DNA of 64,000 nucleotides from Burkholderia pyrrocinia (GTDB taxonomy: Bacteria; Pseudomonadota; Gammaproteobacteria; Burkholderiales; Burkholderiaceae): the NCBI RefSeq assembly GCF_001028665.1, contig NZ_CP011503.1, forward strand, positions 3,472,001 to 3,536,000, given 5' to 3'. Both the position numbers and the translations under genes were made by a program. The notes beneath the pieces were generated by a model, which did no database searches, was not told the origin of the DNA, and was given only the letters and a program-made list of their open reading frames with translations. Shown here in pieces: positions 45,675 through 55,404 of this stretch. The first letter of the stretch is position 1. Each line of letters opens with the position of its first letter.

Positions 45675-46196
45675 TCAGGCGTCGATCAGGTCGTCGAGGC
45701 GGAAGCGCGCGATCCGGTAGATCTGGTCGAGACTCGCGCGCAGTTCCTCGGTGCGCGAATGATTCACGCGCGACTCGAAGTTCGCGATGATGCCGTGCCG
45801 GTCATAGCCGCGCACCGCGAGGATGAACGGGAAGCCGAACTTCTCGCGATACGTGCGGTTCAGCGTCAGCAGCTTGTCGAACTCTTCCTGCGTGCACTGG
45901 TCGAGGCCCGCGCCGCTCTGCTCGCGCGTCGACTCGGCCGTCAGCTCGCCGCGCACGGCGGCCTTGCCGGCCAGCTCCGGGTGAGCGTTGATCAGCGCGA
46001 GCTGGCGCACTTCGCCGCCCGTTTCCACCGCGCCCGACATCGTCTTGTGCAGCGCATCGATGCTCGCGAACGGCCGCTCGCCCGCGGCGACCTCGGCCAC
46101 CCACGGCGAATGTTCGAAGATCCCCGACAGCGCCGCGACGAATGCGCTCGGCGCCATCGTGTTCAGTTGATTCAACGTGTAACGCATCGCCTTCAT
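45675..46196 (-). CDS. uraD: OHCU decarboxylase (2-oxo-4-hydroxy-4-carboxy-5-ureidoimidazoline)
   Basis: 173 residues: [30 protein letters not shown], catalytic His72 in [57 protein letters not shown] and [19 protein letters not shown], all UraD features. It produces (S)-allantoin from OHCU. Its ATG overlaps the puuE stop by [12 protein letters not shown] three codons later is an alternative start. Confidence 0.96.
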   Translation of the reverse strand: MKAMRYTLNQLNTMAPSAFVAALSGIFEHSPWVAEVAAGERPFASIDALHKTMSGAVETGGEVRQLALINAHPELAGKAAVRGELTAESTREQSGAGLDQCTQEEFDKLLTLNRTYREKFGFPFILAVRGYDRHGIIANFESRVNHSRTEELRASLDQIYRIARFRLDDLIDA

Positions 46197-47146
46197 GCTT
46201 TCCCTTCGTTTCGATGATTGGGCTGATACGGATGATGTTCACGCCAGTGACGCGCGATATCGACACGGCGCGTCACCCATACGCGATCGTGCTTCTCGAT
46301 GTGATCGAGGAAACGCTGCAGCCCGCGGAACCGGCCCGGCCGGCCGAGCAGTCGGCAGTGCATGCCGATCGACAGCATCTTCGGCGCCTCGTCGCCCTCT
46401 GCGTACAGCACGTCGAACGCGTCGCGCAGGTAGTCGAAGAAGTGATCGCCGGTGTTGAAGCCCTGCGGCGTCGCGAAGCGCATGTCGTTCGTGTCGAGCG
46501 TGTACGGGACGATCAGTTGCGGCGACGTGCCGCCGCCCGACACCCCGACGTCCATCCAGAACGGCAGGTCGTCGCCGTAGTTGTCGGAGTCGTACAGGAA
46601 GCCGCCGTATTCCGCGACCAGGCGGTGCGTATTGGGGCTGTCGCGGCCGGTATACCAGCCGAGCGGGCGCTCGCCCGTCACGCGCTCGATCGCTTCCATC
46701 CCGAGACGCATGTGCTCGGCCTCGAGTTCGGGCGTCATGCTCTGGTAGTGGATCCAGCGCCAACCGTGGCACGCGATCTCATGGCCGAGCTCGACGAACG
46801 CGCGCGCGAGCTCCGGATGACGCTCGATCGCCATGCCGACGCCGAATACCGTCAGCGGCATCCCGCGCTTCTCGAATTCGCGCAGGATGCGCCACACGCC
46901 GGCCCGCGAACCGTATTCGTAGATCGACTCCATGCTCATGTGGCGGTCCGGATACGCGGCCGCACCGACGATTTCGGACAGGAACTGCTCGGAGCCCGGA
47001 TCGCCGTGCAGCACGCAGTTCTCGCCGCCTTCTTCGTAGTTCAGCACGAATTGCACGGCGACGCGGGCGCGCCCCGGCCAGTTCGCCTGCACGGGATGGC
47101 GGCCGTAGCCGATCAGGTCGCGAGGATAGTTGGGATCGAGTGACAT
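46193..47146 (-). CDS. puuE: PuuE allantoinase (polysaccharide-deacetylase fold)
   Basis: 317 residues starting MSLDPNYPRDLIGYGRHPVQ, the usual allantoinase PuuE start. It is a NodB-type fold: VAVQFVLNYEEGGENCVLHGDPGSEQFLSE, ERHPELARAFVELGHEIACHGWRWIHYQ, and MHCRLLGRPGRFRGLQRFLDHIE near the end. Unlike the classical metal-dependent DHOase-type allantoinase, PuuE acts without the dinuclear site. It hydrolyses allantoin to allantoate. Coupled to uraD by a 4-base overlap. Confidence 0.95.
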   Translation of the reverse strand: MSLDPNYPRDLIGYGRHPVQANWPGRARVAVQFVLNYEEGGENCVLHGDPGSEQFLSEIVGAAAYPDRHMSMESIYEYGSRAGVWRILREFEKRGMPLTVFGVGMAIERHPELARAFVELGHEIACHGWRWIHYQSMTPELEAEHMRLGMEAIERVTGERPLGWYTGRDSPNTHRLVAEYGGFLYDSDNYGDDLPFWMDVGVSGGGTSPQLIVPYTLDTNDMRFATPQGFNTGDHFFDYLRDAFDVLYAEGDEAPKMLSIGMHCRLLGRPGRFRGLQRFLDHIEKHDRVWVTRRVDIARHWREHHPYQPNHRNEGKA

Positions 47147-47294
47147 GGTTCGAAGTACGGCGAAAGTTCGCTGAAATAATGGGTTCGCATCGACCGCGCG
47201 GGTGCCGCAGGCCGGCCGCGCGGGCCGATGCGATGACGGCCCAGTGTAGCGAAAACGTCCATACGCGCCCATACAGCGGCGCAGATAGTGCATG

Positions 47295-48086
47295 TCACAC
47301 GGTGTGTATGTGCGGTTGCGGCAAATTCGGGACCGGTTCCGCCGCATCCCCGTCCGGCGGGCTGAAGCGGGCGAATGCGCCGTCGTAGCGCTTCGGCAGC
47401 GGCCGCGCGTAGTCGCCGCGCTTCGCGGTCGCGAGGCGCAGCGCGACGAGCGCCTCGGCCCACTTGACGGCCGCCGTGACGCCCTCGACCACCGGCGCGC
47501 CGATCTGCTGCTCGATCTCGTGCGCGAACTCGGCCATTCCCGCGCAGCCGAGCACGATCGCGTCGGCGCCGTCCTCGTCGAGCGCGCGCCGGCATTCGTC
47601 GACGATGATCCGGCGCGCGGCCGACCCCGGCCGGTCGAGTTCGAGCACCGCGACGTCGGTCGCGCGCACGTTGCGGCAGAACCGCTTCATCCCGTAGCGT
47701 TCGGCCAGGTGCCACGCCATCCCGCAGGTGCGCGCGAGCGTCGTGACGACCGAGAAGCCCGGCGCGAGCACGCTCGCCGCATGCATCGCGGCCTCGGCGA
47801 TGCCGATCACCGGCCCGCGCGCGAGCTCGCGCGCCGCGTAGAGGCCCGGATCGCCGAAGCACGCGATCACGTACGCGTCGCAGCCGTCGCGCTCGCCCTG
47901 CGCGATCTCGGCGAGCAGCCCGGGCGTCGCGAGCGCCTCGTCGTAATACCCTTCGATCGACGGCGGCCCCATCGGCGGGCTCACCGCGACGATCTCCGTG
48001 CCCGCGGCCGCGACGTCGCGCGCGCAGCGACCCATCGCGTCGGTCATCCGCTGCGTCGTATTCGGATTGATCAGTCGGATCTTCAT
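47295..48086 (-). CDS. Asp/Glu/hydantoin racemase family, probable allantoin racemase
   Basis: 263 residues starting MKIRLINPNTTQRMTDAMG. The two catalytic cysteines are visible: Cys76 in AYVIACFGDPGL and Cys181 in IVLGCAGMAEF, as in hydantoin racemases and Klebsiella HpxA. In the middle of an allantoin operon, between the permease and allantoinase, interconversion of (R)- and (S)-allantoin is the most likely job. It lies 10 bases from the NCS1 gene and 148 bases from puuE. Confidence 0.85.
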   Translation of the reverse strand: MKIRLINPNTTQRMTDAMGRCARDVAAAGTEIVAVSPPMGPPSIEGYYDEALATPGLLAEIAQGERDGCDAYVIACFGDPGLYAARELARGPVIGIAEAAMHAASVLAPGFSVVTTLARTCGMAWHLAERYGMKRFCRNVRATDVAVLELDRPGSAARRIIVDECRRALDEDGADAIVLGCAGMAEFAHEIEQQIGAPVVEGVTAAVKWAEALVALRLATAKRGDYARPLPKRYDGAFARFSPPDGDAAEPVPNLPQPHIHTV

Positions 48087-48096
48087 CGCATGCTCC

Positions 48097-49581
48097 TCAC
48101 GCCTTCGCGCTCACGAGCAGCCGGTAGAACACGAAGCCAAGCCCCGCGCCGATGAACCACGAGAAGTTCGCGACGCCCTGCCAGCCCGGCACCATCACGC
48201 AAACGACCGCGATCACCGCGGCCGGCAGCAGCGCGGCGAGCGCACGACGATTCACGCCGCCCGTGTACCAGTACGTGCCGCTCTCCGACATCGTGTACAG
48301 GTCGTCGCGCACGAGCCGGCCGCGCTTGACGAGGTAGAAGTCGGCGATCAGCACGCCGTACAACGGGCCGATGAATGCACCGAGCACGTCGAGCGTGTAG
48401 TGGATCACGGCCGGGTTGTTGAACAGGTTCCACGGCGTGATGAAGATCGACGCGACGGCCGCGAGCATCCCGCCCGCGCGCCAGCTGATCAGCCGCGGCG
48501 CGACGTTCGAGAAGTCGAACGCAGGCGACACGAAGTTCGCGACGATGTTGATGCCGATCGTCGCGATCGTGAACGTCAGCGCGCCGAGGATCACCGCGGT
48601 CGGATGGTCGATGCGGCCGACCGTCTCGACCGGATCGGTGATGAGTTCGCCGAACACGGGCAAGGTCGCTGCCGTCGTGATCACCGTGACGAGCGAGAAC
48701 GCGAGGAAGTTGACGGGCAGCCCCCAGAAATTGCCGCGCTTCACGTCGCCGAACGAGCGGCAGTAGCGCGAGAAATCGCCGAAGTTCAGCATCGGCCCGG
48801 AGAAGTACGACACGACCAGCGACACGGCCGTGATCATCACCGGGATCACTTCCGCGCCGTGATACTTGACGCCGCCGAGGTTGAGGCCGATGTTGCGCCA
48901 GCCCGCGCGCCACACCATGTAGCCGGCGAGGATGAACATCACGACATAGACGGCCGGGCCCGCGAAGTCGATGAACTTCTTGATCGTCTCCATCCCGTTC
49001 CAGAACACGAACGCCTGCAGCACCCACAGCAGCATGAACCCGGCCCAGCCGACCGCCGACAGCCCGAGGAAGCCGTAGCGGTGGACGTCCGCGTACGGCA
49101 GCCATTGCGGGAAGAACTTCAGCACGACGATCACGAGCGCGCTCGACGCGAGATAGGTCTGGATGCCGTACCACGCGATCGCGATCAGCCCGCGGATCAC
49201 GGCCGGCACGTTCGCGCCGAGCACGCCGAACGTCGCGCGGCACGCGACCGGATACGGTACGCCGATCTGCTGGCTCGGCCGCGCGATCAGGTTGCACAGC
49301 AGGTTCACGATGCCGATCCCGACGATCAGCGCGATCAGCACCTGCCAGCTCGTCAGCCCGAGCGCGAACAGGCTGCCCGCGAATACGTAGCCGCCGACGC
49401 TGTGCACGTCCGACATCCAGAATGCGAAGATGTTGTACGAGCCCCATGTCTGATTCTTCAGGGGTGCCAAATCTTCGTTATACAGACGTTCGCTGTAACC
49501 GCCCGGCAGCGTCGGGTCGCCGCCCTCGCCGCCTTCTTCCGCCGGATAGGCGCTGTCGTGCGCCACACTGAACTGAGCCAT
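48097..49581 (-). CDS. NCS1-family transporter, probable allantoin permease
   Basis: 494 residues from ATG 49581 (MAQFSVAHDSAYPAEE). About twelve membrane segments; the NCS1 signature region is YNEDLAPLKNQTWGSYNIFAFWMSDVHSVGGYVFAGSLF, and RATFGVLGANVPAVIRGLIAIAWYGIQTYLAS follows. Members carry allantoin, uracil, hydantoin or cytosine with a cation. The adjacent racemase and allantoinase point to allantoin. It lies 149 bases after the GntR regulator and 10 bases before the racemase. Confidence 0.9.
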   Translation of the reverse strand: MAQFSVAHDSAYPAEEGGEGGDPTLPGGYSERLYNEDLAPLKNQTWGSYNIFAFWMSDVHSVGGYVFAGSLFALGLTSWQVLIALIVGIGIVNLLCNLIARPSQQIGVPYPVACRATFGVLGANVPAVIRGLIAIAWYGIQTYLASSALVIVVLKFFPQWLPYADVHRYGFLGLSAVGWAGFMLLWVLQAFVFWNGMETIKKFIDFAGPAVYVVMFILAGYMVWRAGWRNIGLNLGGVKYHGAEVIPVMITAVSLVVSYFSGPMLNFGDFSRYCRSFGDVKRGNFWGLPVNFLAFSLVTVITTAATLPVFGELITDPVETVGRIDHPTAVILGALTFTIATIGINIVANFVSPAFDFSNVAPRLISWRAGGMLAAVASIFITPWNLFNNPAVIHYTLDVLGAFIGPLYGVLIADFYLVKRGRLVRDDLYTMSESGTYWYTGGVNRRALAALLPAAVIAVVCVMVPGWQGVANFSWFIGAGLGFVFYRLLVSAKA

Positions 49582-49730
49582 GACTTCTCCTTGACGCGGC
49601 CGGGTGGCCGCTCCACCGTCATCGATATCGCTCCGGATCGTCGCCCGGAGTCGGACCAGCGGCCCGCGGCGAACGCCGCAGGCCTGCATTGCTCTCGTTC
49701 TGTGGCGCGCGGCCGGGTTCGCGTCGCCGC

Positions 49731-50435
49731 TCAGGCGCCGCCGAACACTTCGCGCAAATCGACCTGCCCTTGCGCGGGCCGGTCCAGCATCTTCAGTTCG
49801 ACATGCTGCAGGTGGTGCGCCATCAGCGTCACCGCCCGCTTCGGATCGCCCGCCTCCAGCGCGGCGAGGATCTCGTCGTGGTCGTCACACGAACACGGGC
49901 TGCGGCCGTGTGATTCGTACAGCGCCGACATCAGCGTCGAGCGTGCGACGAGCCCTTCGAGGCACTCGCTGAGCGTCGCATTGCCCATCAGCGTGGCGAG
50001 CGCCGTATGGAATTCGCCCGACAGGCGGATCCATGCCGCGAAGTCGTGCCGCTCGAACGCCTTGCGTTCCTTGTCGATCAGCGCGGCGACGCCCTTCAGC
50101 CGCTTCGCGCCGGGCCCGGCCGCGAGCCGCTCGACCACGGCGAGCTCGATGATCCGGCGCATCTCGAACACCTCGTGCACGTCCTGCAGCGTCGGGCTCG
50201 CGACGAACGCACCGCGGTTCGGTTCGAGTTCGACCAGCTTGTCGGTCGCGAGCTGCGCGAGCGCCTGGCGAATCGTCCCGCGCTTCACGCCGAACACGTC
50301 GCAGAGCTGCGCCTCCGTCAGCTTCGCGCCGGGCGCGAGCCGATGCTCGAGGATCGCCGTGCGGATCCGCTCGGCGATCGCTTCGGGACTGGCTGCACCG
50401 GACGGGTGGGAATCGGCCTCGTTCATGATCTGCAT
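49731..50435 (-). CDS. GntR-family regulator, FCD subfamily
   Basis: 234 residues. The N-terminal winged HTH is AIAERIRTAILEHRLAPGAKLTEAQLCDVFGVKRGTIRQALAQLATDKLVELEPNRGAFV; the all-helical FCD effector domain is VHEVFEMRRIIELAVVERL to HHLQHVELKML, with His residues for metal binding (SGEFHTAL, HHLQH). It heads the minus-strand allantoin run and probably represses it until a purine-derived ligand binds. An alternative start is MNEADS three codons later. Its promoter region holds operator-like sequences. Confidence 0.9.
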   Translation of the reverse strand: MQIMNEADSHPSGAASPEAIAERIRTAILEHRLAPGAKLTEAQLCDVFGVKRGTIRQALAQLATDKLVELEPNRGAFVASPTLQDVHEVFEMRRIIELAVVERLAAGPGAKRLKGVAALIDKERKAFERHDFAAWIRLSGEFHTALATLMGNATLSECLEGLVARSTLMSALYESHGRSPCSCDDHDEILAALEAGDPKRAVTLMAHHLQHVELKMLDRPAQGQVDLREVFGGA

Positions 50436-50449
50436 CGTGTGATGGTCCT

Positions 50450-50461
50450 CATCCTAGGATG
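50450..50461. promoter_or_regulatory. 12-bp palindrome CATCCTAGGATG upstream of gntR
   Basis: A perfect palindrome covering the candidate -10 of the gntR promoter. It could be an operator; a palindrome of this length is not common by chance in an intergenic region. Confidence 0.4.
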
Positions 50462-50478
50462 GACATAAAGATTGTCAA
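50451..50478 (-). promoter_or_regulatory. Candidate promoter of the gntR/allantoin operon
   Basis: Minus strand: TTGACA (50473-50478) with a 16-base spacer and TAGGAT (50451-50456). The -35 is an exact match and overlaps the GntR-type site at 50472-50481. The transcript start would be very close to the start codon. Confidence 0.4.
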
Positions 50479-50481
50479 CAA
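50472..50481. promoter_or_regulatory. GntR/FCD-type operator TTGTCAACAA, site 1
   Basis: TTGT-CA-ACAA is an inverted repeat with the short spacer expected for FCD-type GntR proteins. It overlaps the -35 of the gntR promoter, so binding would block transcription. Confidence 0.5.
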
Positions 50482-50614
50482 TTCTTTTCCGGAATTTCGC
50501 ACAATCGGCGTGCACGGGCGCGACCACAATCGGTGCAGGATGCGCGAAATCCATGCACACCAAGCCTATAAGCCATGACAGAGGCCGTCCTCGCCGTATA
50601 CCCTTTCGGACATT

Positions 50615-50624
50615 TTGTTGACAA
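50615..50624. promoter_or_regulatory. GntR/FCD-type operator TTGTTGACAA, site 2
   Basis: The same 10-base site on the other strand, 143 bases further upstream and flanked by AT-rich sequence. Two sites could allow looping between dimers. Confidence 0.45.
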
Positions 50625-50703
50625 TACTGGTGCAAAACCCGGTGACGATTCTGTCGGTGCCCGCCGAAATTTTTGACCGTTAGTTGCACAATTACATAAA
50701 GAA

Positions 50704-50724
50704 AAAGGCGGGAACCCCGCCTTT
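50704..50724 (-). terminator. Terminator after the LD-carboxypeptidase gene
   Basis: The 9-bp stem AAAGGCGGG (50704-50712) with CCCGCCTTT (50716-50724) and a 3-base loop has a T-rich tail on the minus strand. It lies 18 bases after the gene. Confidence 0.8.
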
Positions 50725-50742
50725 CGATCAACCGTGTCAGCT

Positions 50743-51681
50743 TCAGCCGAGGTGCGGATAGTCCGACAGCGTAAGCCGGAAACCGTGCGCATTCGCGACC
50801 AGCTGCGCGTGCGCGCCGAACGGCAGCGTCAGCAGGTCGGGCACGTGGCCGAACTGCAGCCCCGTGACGACCGGAATGCCGACCACCTCGCGCACCTGGT
50901 CGATCATCGCCTGCATGTCGTAGCCGTTGTCGTATTCGAACGGCCGCGCGCCGGTGAACTGTCCGAGCACGAGCGCCTGCTGGCGCGCGAGCAACCCCGA
51001 CAGGTGCAGTTGATAGATCATCCGCTCGATCCGGAACGGCTGTTCGTTGACGTCCTCGATGAACAGGATGCCGCCCTCGATGTCGGGCATGAACGGCGTG
51101 CCGATGAGCGACGTGAGGATCGCAAGGTTGCCGCCCCACAAGGTGCCCGTCACGTTCACGGTCTGCACCTGCGGCGCCTCGGCGATGATCGTCGTGCTCG
51201 ACTGCGTCAGCGTCTGCCAGAAGTGCTGCATCGTGAAATCGCTCGGCGTTTCCGCGCCGAAATCGGCGGACAGCATCGGGCCGCCGAACGTCTTGATGCG
51301 CGCCTTCGCGTACAGCGCGAGCTGGATCGCCGTGAAGTCGCTGTGGCCGACGAGCGCAACCGGCTGGTCGCGCAGCCTGCGCTCGAGCCCGCGATAGTCG
51401 AGCCCGTGCAGGATCCGCGCGGCACCGTAGCCGCCGCGCACCGCAAGCGCGATGTCCGGCAGCGGCCGCTCGGGATCGGCGAGACGGTTCAGGTCGCCTG
51501 CCCGCTCGCCGTCGGTGCCGCCGAAACGCTGGAAGCGCCGCTGCGTCGCTTCGATGTTCTCGATGCGTTGCTGCGCGGTGCTGAGGCGTTCGAGCGCGCG
51601 ATTGATCGCGTCGGGATCGTGCGGATAACCGGACGGCGCCAGCAGGCGAATGGTGTAGGACGCGGCGGGCTGAAAGGACAT
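50743..51681 (-). CDS. ldcA: Murein tetrapeptide LD-carboxypeptidase (S66 peptidase)
   Basis: 312 residues: VRGGYGAARILHGLDYRGLERRL followed by ALVGHSDFTAIQLALYAK with the nucleophile Ser114 (GHSD), then GTLWGGNLAILTSLIGTPFMPDIEGGILFIEDVNEQPFRIERMIYQL with the Glu-His relay region. S66 peptidases remove the terminal D-Ala from recycled murein tetrapeptides in the cytoplasm. No signal peptide is present, as expected. It lies 99 bases from tadA. Confidence 0.93.
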   Translation of the reverse strand: MSFQPAASYTIRLLAPSGYPHDPDAINRALERLSTAQQRIENIEATQRRFQRFGGTDGERAGDLNRLADPERPLPDIALAVRGGYGAARILHGLDYRGLERRLRDQPVALVGHSDFTAIQLALYAKARIKTFGGPMLSADFGAETPSDFTMQHFWQTLTQSSTTIIAEAPQVQTVNVTGTLWGGNLAILTSLIGTPFMPDIEGGILFIEDVNEQPFRIERMIYQLHLSGLLARQQALVLGQFTGARPFEYDNGYDMQAMIDQVREVVGIPVVTGLQFGHVPDLLTLPFGAHAQLVANAHGFRLTLSDYPHLG

Positions 51682-51780
51682 GGCGAAAGGTGTCGGGTCG
51701 TCAAACCTGCTTAGAGGGTCCGAACCGTCTTCGGTTCAGGGAACCGTGCGCGCCCGGAGCGACAGGCACGGCCGGCGCGA

Positions 51781-52775
<995 letters not shown>

Positions 52776-53054
52776 CAGTCAATTGGAACAATGCGGCAGG
52801 CCGAATTCTAGCAGGGTGACGCGGGTATGACAGGCCCTTCGAATATATGCTCGATATTGTGTTTTTTAGGGGCCGAATCGCGGCGCATACGTGCCGATCG
52901 GCGCCACTTGCCGCTCTGCTGCGCCGCAGCAGGCGGAGCGCCTTCCGGACACCGGCAAATACAAGCGGTGTCGGGCCCTGTTTTTATCTGCGATGACACA
53001 GGACGGGTGTCGCGAATCCGGTGAAACGGCAGGCGTCGATGTGCCGTTGCCGGA

Positions 53055-54266
53055 TCACGCGGCTAACGTTTCCGGCCGCGCTTTCGCAAACGGGCGGAAC
53101 ATCATCGCGATCAGAAACGCGCCGAGACCGATCGCGAACGAACCGATGTACAGCCGGCCGTAGCTGCCGAACGTATCGACGATCAGGCCGCCGGCAACCG
53201 GCCCCGCGGCCATCCCGAGGCTGCCGGCCATCGCGCAGCCGCCGATCACGGTGCCCATCATCCGCAGCGGGAAGTTCTCGCGCGCGAGCACCGAATACAG
53301 CGGCATCACGCCCGCATAGATGAAGCCGAACAGCGTCGCGACCGCGTAGAACCCGTCGAGCGTGCGCACGAAGTAGTAGCCGAGCGCGCCCAGCGCCTGC
53401 GCGAGCAGCCCGGCCACCAGCATCCGCTTCGCGCCGACGCGGTCGCCGAGGAGGCCGAACACGATCCGGCCGCCCATGCCCGCGAGCCCTTCGACGCTGT
53501 AGATCGACACCGCGACGATCAGCGGGATCCCGCACGTCACCGCGTAGCTGACCGTATGGAAGATCGGGCCCGAGTGGGTCGCGCAGCAGAAGAAATTGGT
53601 CAGCACCAGCACCATGAACTGCGGCGAGCGCAGCGCGTCCGCGACCGACATCGCCGCGGGCGCGCCGGCAGGCTGAGGCGCCGCGTGCGCGCGGTCGAGC
53701 GCGGGCGCCCTGCGCACCAGCAGCGACACCGGGATCATCACGACGGCCGCCAGTGCGGCGACGAGCAGCATCGACGTGCGCCAGTCATGCGTCGATACGA
53801 GCCACGCGGCCAGCGGCGACATCGTCATCGGCGCCATCCCCATGCCGGCCGACACGAGCGACACCGCCAGGCTGCGGTGCGTGTCGAACCAGCCCGTCAC
53901 GCACGCCATCATCGGCGCGAACACCGCGGCCGTCGCGCTGCCGACGGCAAGGCCGAAGGTCAGCTGGAACGCGAGCAGCGACGGCGCGCGGCTCGCCAGC
54001 GCGAGGCTCGCCGACAGCAGCACGGCGCCCGTCATGACGACCGCGCGCGCACCGATGCGGTCCGACAGGCTGCCCCACCCCATGCTCGCGAAGGCCATCG
54101 CGATGAAGCCGAGCGTCATCGCGCCGGAAATGCCGGTCATCGACCAGCCCGTGTCGCGCGCAATCGCGCGCAGGAACACCGGCAGCGAAAACATCGCGCC
54201 GATCGCGAGGCAGCCCATCAGGCCGCCCGCGGCGACGATCACCCAGCGGTATCGGGAATCCGGCAT
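53055..54266 (-). CDS. MFS transporter, divergent from the AprAB-like operon
   Basis: 403 residues from ATG 54266 (MPDSRYRWVIVAAGGLMGCLA) with AGGAGA upstream. Twelve hydrophobic segments; loop 2-3 SMGWGSLSDRIGARAVVMTG and the later GGRIVFGLLGDRVGAKRML are MFS motifs. Resembles the monocarboxylate/oxalate-formate branch. Divergent by 367 bases from the GntR-UTRA operon and so a candidate importer for its substrate. Ligand unknown. Confidence 0.85.
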   Translation of the reverse strand: MPDSRYRWVIVAAGGLMGCLAIGAMFSLPVFLRAIARDTGWSMTGISGAMTLGFIAMAFASMGWGSLSDRIGARAVVMTGAVLLSASLALASRAPSLLAFQLTFGLAVGSATAAVFAPMMACVTGWFDTHRSLAVSLVSAGMGMAPMTMSPLAAWLVSTHDWRTSMLLVAALAAVVMIPVSLLVRRAPALDRAHAAPQPAGAPAAMSVADALRSPQFMVLVLTNFFCCATHSGPIFHTVSYAVTCGIPLIVAVSIYSVEGLAGMGGRIVFGLLGDRVGAKRMLVAGLLAQALGALGYYFVRTLDGFYAVATLFGFIYAGVMPLYSVLARENFPLRMMGTVIGGCAMAGSLGMAAGPVAGGLIVDTFGSYGRLYIGSFAIGLGAFLIAMMFRPFAKARPETLAA

Positions 54267-54633
54267 TTGGCGTCTCCTGTCTCGTTTCGGCAATCCTCGG
54301 GAACCGCGCTACTGCGGCGCCGCACGGCGGCCTGCCCGGCTGCCGCATCAACGCTGTCGCAAGCCTGGTCGACATGGATACGACGGGCGACGCATCGGGA
54401 AATCGACATGCGCGCCGCACGCGCCGGCGAATTTTTTTGATTGTCGGCCAATCCGCGCGACTGGCAAGGAGCGGATCGTTCGAACACCGGACGCCGGACG
54501 CCGGATCGCCCGTTCTGCCCACTGCCTGCCTCCCCGCTTTTCCGGATTCGGAAAGTCGAAATCAGAAATGGTTGGTTTGGACACCCGATCGAGCCGGCTA
54601 CACTCGAACCATCTTGTCATAACAAGTTGACCG
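54267..54633. other. Divergent region between the MFS gene and the GntR-UTRA operon
   Basis: 367 bases with no supported gene. The end next to the GntR gene is less GC-rich (about 54540-54630) and carries the perfect inverted repeat CTTGT-cata-ACAAG at 54613-54626. AGGAGA near 54275 serves the MFS gene. A promoter is likely around 54570-54600, but no clear hexamer pair was found. Confidence 0.45.
54613..54626. promoter_or_regulatory. Candidate operator of the GntR-UTRA regulator
   Basis: CTTGT and ACAAG form a perfect inverted repeat with a 4-base spacer, ending 7 bases before the ATG of the regulator. Position and form suggest autoregulation of the whole operon. Confidence 0.5.
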
Positions 54634-55404
54634 ATGACCCCACCCAACGTCGTGCCGCTGTCGGCGGCCCCGCTCTACGTGCAGATCAAGGACACGCTGC
54701 GCGTGCGCATCCTCGACGGCACTTATGCGCCGCACAGCCGGATGCCGTCCGAGCACGAACTCTGCGCGATGTTCGACGTCAGCCGCATCACGGTGCGCCA
54801 GGCGCTCGGCGACCTGCAGAAGGAAGGCCTGCTGTTCAAGCTGCACGGCAAGGGCACGTTCGTGTCGAAGCCGAAGGCGTTCCAGAACGTGACGTCGCTG
54901 CAGGGGTTCGCCGAGGCGATGTCGACGATGGGCTACGAGATCGTCAACCAGTTGCGCAGCTTTCGCACCGTGAAGGCCGACCGCCATCTCGCGACGAAGC
55001 TGAACGTGCCGGAAGGCGCGCCGCTCGTCGAGATCCACCGCGTGCGGCTGCTGAACCGCGAGCCCGTGTCGCTCGAACAGACCTGGGTGCCCGAAGCGCT
55101 CGGCAAGCGCCTCGCGGGCGCCGATCTCGCGACCCGCGACATCTTCCTGATCCTCGAAAACGACTGCGGCATCCCGCTCGGTCATGCCGACGTGTCGATC
55201 GACGCGATCCTCGCCGACGACGAGATCGTCGATGCGCTGCACGTCGAGGAAAGCAGCCCCGTGCTGCGTATCGAGCGCCTCACGCACGACGCGTCGGGCA
55301 CGCCGATCGACTACGAATACCTCTACTTCCGCGGCGACGCCTTCCAGTACCGGTTGCGCATCGACCGGCAGAAGGCGCGCAAACCTGCAAGGAACTCGCG
55401 ATGA
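54634..55404 (+). CDS. GntR-family regulator, HutC/UTRA subfamily
   Basis: 256 residues. Winged HTH in PLYVQIKDTLRVRILDGTYAPHSRMPSEHELCAMFDVSRITVRQALGDLQKEGLLFKLHGKGTFV; a UTRA ligand domain follows (FAEAMSTMGYEIVNQLRSFRTVKADRHLATKLNVPEGAPLVEIHRVRLLNREPVSLEQTWVPEAL). The first gene of the operon; its stop overlaps the ATG of the flavoprotein gene (ATGA), so it is translationally coupled. UTRA domains bind small molecules, often degradation intermediates, so its ligand may identify the pathway. Confidence 0.92.
   Translation: MTPPNVVPLSAAPLYVQIKDTLRVRILDGTYAPHSRMPSEHELCAMFDVSRITVRQALGDLQKEGLLFKLHGKGTFVSKPKAFQNVTSLQGFAEAMSTMGYEIVNQLRSFRTVKADRHLATKLNVPEGAPLVEIHRVRLLNREPVSLEQTWVPEALGKRLAGADLATRDIFLILENDCGIPLGHADVSIDAILADDEIVDALHVEESSPVLRIERLTHDASGTPIDYEYLYFRGDAFQYRLRIDRQKARKPARNSR

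Noticed and set aside
47998..50442. 814-codon plus-strand frame across the racemase, permease and gntR genes
   Set aside because: Overlaps three well-identified minus-strand genes and shows no protein-like domain.
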